Below are positions 1-4,649 of a stretch of 6,120 bases of DNA, piece by piece (the first letter of the stretch is position 1; each line of letters starts with the position of its first letter). The stretch is from positions 1 to 6,120 of the forward strand of contig CAKAPY010000089.1 in NCBI GenBank assembly GCA_916719935.1. Direction: 5' to 3'. A program made the translations under genes and the position numbers. The stretch is from an uncultured Actinomyces sp. (GTDB taxonomy: Bacteria > Actinomycetota > Actinomycetes > Actinomycetales > Actinomycetaceae). Below the pieces are notes generated by a model. It searched no databases. It worked only from the letters and a program-made list of their open reading frames with translations, and was not told the DNA's origin.

Positions 1-306
1 ACCATCTATCTAGGACCACCGTTGCCGATGGTCTCAAGCAACCTACCCGCAGACAACGAAGGGGCACCTCTTAACGTCTGCTGCTCGGTCTTGCTCCGGA
101 TGGGGTTTACCTAGCCGATACGGTCACCCGTATCGCTGGTGAGCTCTTACCTCACCGTTTCACCCTTACTGCACTATGCAGCGGTTTGTTTTCTGTGGCA
201 CTAGCCCGCGAGTCACCTCGGGTGGCTGTTAGCCACCATCCTGCCCTGTGGAGCCCGGACGTTCCTCGAGACAAAAGTCGCGCGGCCGCCCAGCCGACTG
301 ACATGC
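1..306 (-). ncRNA. rnpB: RNase P RNA (type A), 3' end cut by window edge
   Basis: This is the catalytic RNA of ribonuclease P, which removes 5' leaders from precursor tRNAs. Reading the minus strand, the conserved 5' core (GAGGAACGUCCGGGCUCC) lies at 267-250. It is followed by the GCCACAGAAAACA segment near 204-190, the AGGGUGAAACGGUGAGGUAAGAG segment near 168-146, and GGUAAACCCC near 115-106. The GGGUAGGUUGCUUGAG segment falls near 49-34 and CCUAGAUAGAUGG at 14-2, the start of the conserved 3' core. Their order and spacing follow the bacterial type A fold. The terminal segment carrying the ACAGAACCCGG-type element is missing, so roughly the last 45-60 nt lie left of the window. The 5' end is placed near 302-308 from the promoter position and the start of the P1 strand (GUCAGUCGGCUGG); it could be off by several bases. 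Confidence 0.95.
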
Positions 307-313
307 ACAGGGA

Positions 314-319
314 ATTTTA
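314..319 (-). promoter_or_regulatory. Probable -10 element of the rnpB promoter
   Basis: On the minus strand this hexamer reads TAAAAT, five of six matches to TATAAT. It sits about 6-8 nt upstream of the expected 5' end of the RNase P RNA. No convincing -35 hexamer is visible at 16-18 bp upstream (the 17-bp position reads CTCCAC). The call rests on the -10 match and its position relative to a confidently identified RNA. Confidence 0.55.
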
Positions 320-332
320 GCGCGTTTCCCAC

Positions 333-338
333 TAGTGT
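333..338 (+). promoter_or_regulatory. Probable -10 element of yaaA, implying a leaderless start
   Basis: The hexamer TAGTGT fits the TAnnnT pattern of actinobacterial sigma-70-type -10 elements. It ends exactly 6 nt before the GTG start at 345, so transcription would begin at or next to the start codon. The region where a -35 would fall (about 310-315) has no good match and overlaps the oppositely oriented rnpB -10 at 314-319. The two promoters may therefore compete. This is inferred from sequence only. Confidence 0.45.
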
Positions 339-344
339 GGAGGC

Positions 345-1166
345 GTGGAAATTTGGCTACCCCCATCCGAAGGAAAGAACCCGCCTGAAGAGGGTCCATC
401 TCTTAACCTCTCAGCACTCTCTTTCCCATCTTTGACAGATACGCGTAAAAAGATCATCGAGGCCTGTGCACAGATCACCGATGAAGAACAGGCGCAGCAG
501 ATCTTCAATGCCAGTCTTCGTCACTCAGCAGAAATTGAGGCCAACCAAGCGCTGATGTCCCAAGCCTGCGCACCGGCCTCGGCAGTTTTTAACGGCGTAC
601 TATTCGACGCCCTTAGCGCCCAAGAACCCCGCGCGTGGACAGAGGAAGGAAGCCAACACATCACGATCTTCTCAGGACTATTTGGTGCACTGAAGCCAAC
701 CGACCTCATTCCTTTACACCGCCTCGCGATGGGAACAAAGCTCCCCACGCTTGGAAATGTCACCACCTTGTGGAAGTCAGTCCTGGGCAACGCGCTCGCA
801 GAAGATTATTCTGAAAAGCTCATTCTTGATTGCCGCTCAAGTGACTACAAGCAGGCCTGTCTGGCGCCGTGGGCGTACCTGTGGGAAGTTCGCGTTGAAC
901 ACCTGCGAAACGGCAAACGTTCCGTAGTCTCTCACAACGCGAAAAAATGGCGCGGAATGCTTAGCGGGGCACTAGCTTTGCGTTGCAGTGGAATTGAAAA
1001 CACTAGCGATTTGGAAGATGCCTTAGCCGAAGTGACACCGACGCTACGATCTCACGATGCACGAGGCGCCATAAGCCATGTGAAAGAAATCGAAATTTCC
1101 CCTGCAAAAACTACCCCTCAGGGAGGCAGTACGCGAACCCTCACACTGGTGACAGTCGAGGACTGA
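345..1166 (+). CDS. yaaA: YaaA / UPF0246 (DUF328) family protein, peroxide-stress type
   Basis: The 273-aa product matches the YaaA family along its whole length. It has an N-terminal LPPSEGK motif (residues 5-11), a HSAEIEANQ helix and FNGVLFDAL (60-90), and the hallmark IFSGLFGALKPTDLIPLHRLAMG block (108-130). LDCRSSDYKQA (161-171) and HNAKKWRGMLSG (197-208) follow. E. coli YaaA is a DNA-binding cytoplasmic protein that lowers free iron and limits oxidative damage during peroxide stress; that role is known from the homologue, not shown here. The GTG at 345 is chosen because an in-frame TAG lies at 333-335 and the PPSEGK motif falls at its usual distance from the N-terminus. GGAGG ends only 1 nt before the GTG, too close for a normal ribosome site, and a -10-like hexamer fits leaderless translation. 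The gene is divergent from rnpB and converges on the cdsZ-like gene 23 bp away; no strong terminator hairpin is visible between them. Confidence 0.9.
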   Translation: MEIWLPPSEGKNPPEEGPSLNLSALSFPSLTDTRKKIIEACAQITDEEQAQQIFNASLRHSAEIEANQALMSQACAPASAVFNGVLFDALSAQEPRAWTEEGSQHITIFSGLFGALKPTDLIPLHRLAMGTKLPTLGNVTTLWKSVLGNALAEDYSEKLILDCRSSDYKQACLAPWAYLWEVRVEHLRNGKRSVVSHNAKKWRGMLSGALALRCSGIENTSDLEDALAEVTPTLRSHDARGAISHVKEIEISPAKTTPQGGSTRTLTLVTVED

Positions 1167-1189
1167 GGGATCTAGCTCCACTAAAAGAT

Positions 1190-1918
1190 CTAGGCCCGGG
1201 TCCTCACAACGATCTGACCGGTTTCCTCGGCAAAGTAGAGTTCATCGGCAGGAGTCAGGCGAATACGCTCAAGTTCCATGGGAGAGAGCTCTGCAAAGCC
1301 CATTGGGTTCCCATCACGAACTTCGATCACCGCGAGCGCCCCATTCTTCGAACGTGCGCTCTCATATTCGTCAAGAAGCTCGGAATCAATCTGACCAGCA
1401 CGTTCACGACGCTGGGCAATCACACCGCGAAGCTCATTATCAAGCTGAGCAACTTCTTCAAGGAAACGAGCCTTCGTTGCTTCGATATCCGCCTCAATAG
1501 CCTGAGCTTCCGCATTCATCTGCTCACGGGCAGCACGTGCTGATTCCGTGCGCTCTTCAGCAGCAAGCTGCTCTTCTTCTAAGCGAGCAATACGCGAATC
1601 CATCTGAGCGATTTCATGTTGCATCGAATTAATATCACGCAAGGGAACCTGGTTCTTTTCGATACGTTCGTTCTGGCGATCCCGACGAGCCTTTACACGT
1701 TGGATCTCATCCTCGATCCGGGCCACCTCACGTTCGCAGTCTGAAATAACGGCTCCTTGCGTTACCGCAGCGCGTTGCAGGTCAGCAAGACGTCCAGCAA
1801 GCTCTCGAACTGTCTCATGTGCGGGATGAGCCTGGCGACGGTGGCGCAGGGCAGATTCTTTCTGGTCTAGCTTTTGTAGCTCAAGCAGGACAAGTTGCTG
1901 AGGATGAGGCGCTTTCAC
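1190..1918 (-). CDS. Coiled-coil CdsZ/'C4 zinc ribbon' family protein lacking the zinc cysteines
   Basis: The 242-aa product belongs to the actinobacterial family annotated as zinc ribbon domain protein (CdsZ-like), usually encoded directly after nif3. Residues about 5-190 form a long charged coiled coil (LQKLDQKESALRHRR, then RIARLEEEQLAAEE). Residues about 195-242 align with the family's C-terminal ribbon: the AELSPMELERIRLTPADE core and final QIVVRT are kept. The CxxC pairs usually found there are replaced: GNPMG stands at the first pair (203-207) and AEET at the second (230-233). The only cysteine is C61, in the coiled coil. Metal binding by the ribbon is therefore unlikely, while the fold may persist. 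The GTG start at 1918 overlaps the nif3 stop (GTGA) and has GGAGGG 9 nt upstream. A longer open frame starting at 2077 only reads through nif3 in another frame. Function is unknown; related coiled-coil/ribbon proteins are proposed to act as adaptors or in nucleic-acid processes, and I do not assign one. Confidence 0.85.
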   Translation of the reverse strand: MKAPHPQQLVLLELQKLDQKESALRHRRQAHPAHETVRELAGRLADLQRAAVTQGAVISDCEREVARIEDEIQRVKARRDRQNERIEKNQVPLRDINSMQHEIAQMDSRIARLEEEQLAAEERTESARAAREQMNAEAQAIEADIEATKARFLEEVAQLDNELRGVIAQRRERAGQIDSELLDEYESARSKNGALAVIEVRDGNPMGFAELSPMELERIRLTPADELYFAEETGQIVVRTRA

Positions 1919-2760
1919 AGGTAACTTCCCTCCGTATCCAAATGTAGGCTCCAAGGTTCTGTGACAATGGTAGAGACTTTCACCTCGCAGGTGATAGCCA
2001 AGCGGCGTGCTTCTTCCCTCAGTTTCTGTGCGAGGACAGGAAGCCACAGGCTTTCCGTTGCCCAATGACTGGCACAAATCAGACTGCAGCCACCATCTTC
2101 AAGGAATTCGCTGGCGGGATGATGACGTAGATCAGCAGTGATAAAAACTTCAGCGTCACTGGCACGTACAGCATCAAACATCGAGTCTCCAGCACCGGGA
2201 CTAACCGCTACACGTCGAACCACACTGTCGAGATCTCCTCCGACCAAGAGGCCCGTTGGCCCTTTCGGCATCACCCGCGCAACCGTAGAAGCGAACTCAC
2301 GCAAAGGTGTTGGCTTGATGGAGCCAATCCTTCCCAAACCGATCGCTTGGCCATCAGCATTCACGCCTTCGGGGGAAAGTACTTCGATATCGCTGAGCTC
2401 CAGTGCCTGCGCACAGGCCTGCGCAACGCCATCTTGTGCGACATCACCATTGGTATGAGCATTAAAAAGTGCAATCTCATAGCGATTCAGTGCGGAGATG
2501 ATGCGCCCTTTCGCGCTTTCTTGATTGAGGAAGGATGCCCCTCTGAGCAGCAAGGGGTGGTGAGTGATGATCATATTTGCGCCCCACTGCAGAGCTTCCT
2601 CGACCACTGCCTGGGTGGGATCTAGCGCAAGAAGAATTCGATCAACCTGAGCCTGTGGCGCACCGGTAATTAATCCGACCTTGTCCCATCCATGGGCACT
2701 TTCAGGCGGATACCACTGATTCATCAGCAAACGAACGTCACCAACATTCCACTTCGTCAT
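1915..2760 (-). CDS. Nif3-like dinuclear metal-center protein (YbgI/GTP cyclohydrolase I type 2 family)
   Basis: The 281-aa cytoplasmic protein has the Nif3 family signatures: GWDKVGLITG (24-33), ITHHPLLLRG (65-74), AHTNGDVAQDGV (101-112), and a C-terminal SHWATE (231-236). The expected two-metal ligands are present as H67, H68, D106, H232 and E236, with the same HxxxE spacing seen in E. coli YbgI. The N- and C-terminal Nif3 lobes are separated by an inserted region (about 120-190), as in many actinobacterial members. The family forms hexameric toroids with two metals per subunit; its reaction is poorly defined, and the 'GTP cyclohydrolase' name is not well supported generally. The ATG at 2760 gives MTKWNVGDVRLLM, the normal family N-terminus; an in-frame ATG at 2844 would add 28 residues with no family resemblance. 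It leads a two-gene leftward operon with the coiled-coil gene (4-nt overlap). No Shine-Dalgarno is visible, but a -10-like TACACT lies 6 nt upstream. Confidence 0.92.
   Translation of the reverse strand: MTKWNVGDVRLLMNQWYPPESAHGWDKVGLITGAPQAQVDRILLALDPTQAVVEEALQWGANMIITHHPLLLRGASFLNQESAKGRIISALNRYEIALFNAHTNGDVAQDGVAQACAQALELSDIEVLSPEGVNADGQAIGLGRIGSIKPTPLREFASTVARVMPKGPTGLLVGGDLDSVVRRVAVSPGAGDSMFDAVRASDAEVFITADLRHHPASEFLEDGGCSLICASHWATESLWLPVLAQKLREEARRLAITCEVKVSTIVTEPWSLHLDTEGSYL
1928..1933 (-). promoter_or_regulatory. Shine-Dalgarno site of the cdsZ-like gene
   Basis: GGAGGG on the minus strand lies inside the 3' end of nif3, 9 nt before the GTG at 1918. It decides the start of the coiled-coil gene and argues against any longer reading. 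It also contrasts with the lead gene nif3, which has no such site. Confidence 0.75.
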
Positions 2761-2766
2761 AGCTTT

Positions 2767-2772
2767 AGTGTA
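2767..2772 (-). promoter_or_regulatory. Probable -10 element of nif3, implying a leaderless start
   Basis: Minus-strand TACACT (TAnnnT) ends exactly 6 nt before the ATG at 2760, so the transcript would start at or next to the A of the start codon. A weak -35 candidate, GTGACG (2793-2788, four of six matches to TTGACA), gives a short 15-bp spacer. The absence of any purine-rich ribosome site before the ATG supports leaderless translation. Confidence 0.5.
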
Positions 2773-2777
2773 GCCGG

Positions 2778-2793
2778 GTGACTGACACGTCAC
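2778..2793. repeat. Short inverted repeat GTGAC-N6-GTCAC in the nif3/lipB intergenic region
   Basis: GTGAC at 2778-2782 and GTCAC at 2789-2793 are perfect inverted half-sites with a 6-bp spacer. A nested TGAC-AC-GTCA lies at 2783-2792. The repeat falls across the expected -35 region of the nif3 promoter, where an operator could act. Five-base arms arise easily by chance, so this is only a candidate. Confidence 0.25.
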
Positions 2794-2824
2794 ACCGATA
2801 GGACGAATGTCCCACTCACTAACC

Positions 2825-2853
2825 AAGACACAGGAATTACCCACAACTAAAAT
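2825..2853 (+). promoter_or_regulatory. Probable promoter of the lipB-lipA-ligase operon
   Basis: AAGACA at 2825-2830 (four of six matches to TTGACA) is followed by a 17-bp spacer and TAAAAT at 2848-2853 (five of six matches to TATAAT). The -10 ends exactly 6 nt before the GTG start of lipB at 2860, so the mRNA would begin at or next to the start codon. This is the best-formed promoter in the window. Confidence 0.6.
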
Positions 2854-2859
2854 TGAGGG

Positions 2860-3591
2860 GTGCGGATTTTAAACCTCATCCCTAGCGGACTCACCGATTA
2901 TTCGGCCGTGAATGACTTCCAACATACTCTTCACGACCAAGTGGCCTCAGGACAGGCCGAAGACACTCTGATCGTCGCCGAGTTCGCACCCGCGTGGACT
3001 GCGGGACGTCACACGAAACCCGAAGATATCCCGGACTCAACTGTGCCCATCATCCACGTCGACAGGGCAGGATCCGCCACCTGGCATGGCCCCGGACAAG
3101 TTGTTATCTACCCGATTGTTCGCTTGCGAGAACCAGTGGACCTCTACGCTTGGATCCGAAGCGTAGAAAATGGTGTTCTTCAAACCCTACGAAAAGAGTG
3201 GGGACTTCCCGTCGAACGAATCGAAGGAAGAGCCGGAGTCTGGCTGCGCGGATCTCAAGGTAGAGATCGAAAGATCTGCGCGATCGGCCTCAAAGTTGCA
3301 CGCGGCGCCACCATGCACGGAATCGCCCTGAACGTGGCGATTGATCCTGCACATGCATTTAGCGGAATCATCCCTTGCGGCTTAGCTGATGCCGACGTTG
3401 CTTCGCTCTCCTGGGAGGGGATCTACTCAGATGTGCCTCATGCTGCCCATCTGCTTGTCCCCCATCTGATCCAGTCCATTACCCCTCAATTAGCCACGCG
3501 CCCAGAGCCAATCCACTGGGAGGAAGCCCCCGCTGGCGCATTTGCACCGACGGCCTCGTCGGAATCACAGTCGGAAGGACCCACGCAATGA
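2860..3591 (+). CDS. lipB: Octanoyl-[acyl-carrier-protein]:protein N-octanoyltransferase LipB
   Basis: LipB moves the octanoyl group from acyl carrier protein to a lysine of lipoyl domains (E2 subunits of 2-oxoacid dehydrogenases, GcvH), the first step of de novo lipoate synthesis. The 243-aa product shows PAWTAGRHTKPEDIP (44-58), RAGSATWHGPGQ (69-80), KICAIGLKVARGATMHGIALNV (138-159) and IIPCGLADADVASL (170-183). K138 and C173 correspond to the catalytic lysine and cysteine of the family (K135 and C169 in E. coli). The last 35 or so residues, rich in Ala, Ser, Glu and Pro, form a low-complexity tail. The GTG at 2860 gives the usual N-terminus about 40 residues before the first motif. The GAGGG directly touching the start codon cannot act as a normally spaced ribosome site; a leaderless start is more likely. 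The stop overlaps the lipA start (ATGA). Confidence 0.96.
   Translation: MRILNLIPSGLTDYSAVNDFQHTLHDQVASGQAEDTLIVAEFAPAWTAGRHTKPEDIPDSTVPIIHVDRAGSATWHGPGQVVIYPIVRLREPVDLYAWIRSVENGVLQTLRKEWGLPVERIEGRAGVWLRGSQGRDRKICAIGLKVARGATMHGIALNVAIDPAHAFSGIIPCGLADADVASLSWEGIYSDVPHAAHLLVPHLIQSITPQLATRPEPIHWEEAPAGAFAPTASSESQSEGPTQ
3575..3579 (+). promoter_or_regulatory. Shine-Dalgarno site of lipA
   Basis: AAGGA, within GGAAGGAC, lies inside the 3' end of lipB, 8 nt before the lipA ATG at 3588. It supports that start and internal translation within the operon mRNA. Confidence 0.7.
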
Positions 3592-4649
3592 GCACCCTGC
3601 CTGATCCCGAAGGACGCAAGCTGCTGCGCGTTGAAGTTCGCAACGCACAAACCCCCATTGAGCATAAGCCCGAATGGATTCGTACAACCGCTCGCGCGGG
3701 TGAGAACTACCAGGACATGCGTTCGCTTGCACGCGGCGCTGGGCTGCACACGGTGTGCGCAGAGGCCGGCTGCCCCAATATTTACGAATGTTGGGAAGAC
3801 CGTGAAGCAACCTTCCTGCTCGGTGGAGCAATCTGCACCCGCCGCTGCGATTTTTGCGATATCGCCACCGGTCGCCCCACTGAATACGACCGTGATGAGC
3901 CTCGACGTATCGCTGAATCGGTCGCACAGATGGGACTTCGCTATGCAACCATTACCGGCGTCACCCGAGATGACCTTCCCGATGGCGCAGCATGGCTCTA
4001 CGCTGAGACAACGCGCCAAATCCGCGCCAAGAGCCCAGGTACTGGTATTGAGTTGCTCGTCGACGACTTCCGCGGCTCAAACGAGGCCATCGACATGGTC
4101 ATTGAAGCTGCACCCCAAGTTTTTGCCCACAACCTTGAAACTGTCCCACGAATCTTTAAGAAAATTCGCCCAGCTTTCCGTTACGAGCGTTCCCTCGCAA
4201 TGATCCAGCGCGCACACGATGGCGGAATGGTCACCAAATCGAATCTGATTCTTGGTATGGGTGAGACCCGCGAAGAGATCATCGAGGCCATGCGTGACCT
4301 TCATGAGTCCGGCTGTGATCTTCTCACGCTTACGCAGTATTTGCGCCCCTCTCCTCTGCATCACCCGATCGACCGTTGGGTGCACCCAGAAGAATTCATC
4401 GAGCTTTCTGCCGAAGCTGAGGCAATGGGCTTTGCCGGAGTCATGGCAGGCCCACTCGTGCGCTCGTCGTACCGTGCTGGCTTGTTGTGGGCAAAGGGAA
4501 TGCGCGCCCGAGGCTTTGAGATCCCCGCACATCTAGCACACATTGAAAACTCGGGATCGACCCTGCAAGAAGCTGGATCGGTGCTCGACCGTTTGAAGAA
4601 GCGACAGGAACTCCATCGCTCAATGGCTGCGGCACAGTCTGCACAATGA
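3588..4649 (+). CDS. lipA: Lipoyl synthase LipA (radical SAM)
   Basis: LipA inserts sulfur at C6 and C8 of octanoyl groups already attached to lipoyl domains, using S-adenosylmethionine radicals and sacrificing its auxiliary Fe-S cluster. All diagnostic residues of the 353-aa protein are present. The auxiliary-cluster motif CAEAGCPNIYEC gives C57, C62 and C68. The radical-SAM motif CTRRCDFC gives C83, C87 and C90. The C-terminal RSSYRA carries the serine ligand region (292-297). RDDLPDG (127-133), LVDDFRG (157-163), HNLETVPR (181-188) and QYLRPSPLHHP (250-260) are also typical. The protein needs LipB's product as substrate, matching the ATGA overlap with lipB. The start at 3588 has a well-placed AAGGA. 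The short tail after about residue 330 is variable in the family. Its stop overlaps the next gene's ATG, indicating continued translational coupling. Confidence 0.98.
   Translation: MSTLPDPEGRKLLRVEVRNAQTPIEHKPEWIRTTARAGENYQDMRSLARGAGLHTVCAEAGCPNIYECWEDREATFLLGGAICTRRCDFCDIATGRPTEYDRDEPRRIAESVAQMGLRYATITGVTRDDLPDGAAWLYAETTRQIRAKSPGTGIELLVDDFRGSNEAIDMVIEAAPQVFAHNLETVPRIFKKIRPAFRYERSLAMIQRAHDGGMVTKSNLILGMGETREEIIEAMRDLHESGCDLLTLTQYLRPSPLHHPIDRWVHPEEFIELSAEAEAMGFAGVMAGPLVRSSYRAGLLWAKGMRARGFEIPAHLAHIENSGSTLQEAGSVLDRLKKRQELHRSMAAAQSAQ

Noticed and set aside
250..267. GAGGAACGUCC in the RNase P 5' core instead of GAGGAAAGUCC
   Set aside because: This single-base difference lies in an otherwise well-kept core and may be normal for actinobacterial RNase P RNA; it is not enough to suggest a defective gene.
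521..790. Minus-strand open frame of 89 codons inside yaaA
   Set aside because: It is antisense to the conserved core of YaaA and has no family resemblance.
1169..1193. Possible terminator between yaaA and the cdsZ-like gene (GATCT/AGATC arms, or direct repeat GATCTAG at 1169-1175 and 1187-1193)
   Set aside because: The stem is only 5 bp, A+T-containing, with a 12-nt loop and no T-run, so it does not support a terminator call.
1919..2077. Upstream extension of the coiled-coil gene to an ATG at 2077
   Set aside because: The extra 53 residues read through the 3' part of nif3 in another frame and resemble no family N-terminus; the GTG at 1918 has a good Shine-Dalgarno and a GTGA junction.
2761..2844. 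Upstream extension of nif3 to an ATG at 2844
   Set aside because: The added 28 residues have no Nif3 resemblance and would cover the probable nif3 promoter; the protein beginning MTKWNVGDV matches the family N-terminus.
3486..4019. Open frame of 177 codons opposite lipB/lipA on the minus strand
   Set aside because: It lies antisense to confidently identified lipA and lipB, has no recognisable domain or ribosome site, and is best explained as a codon-bias shadow.
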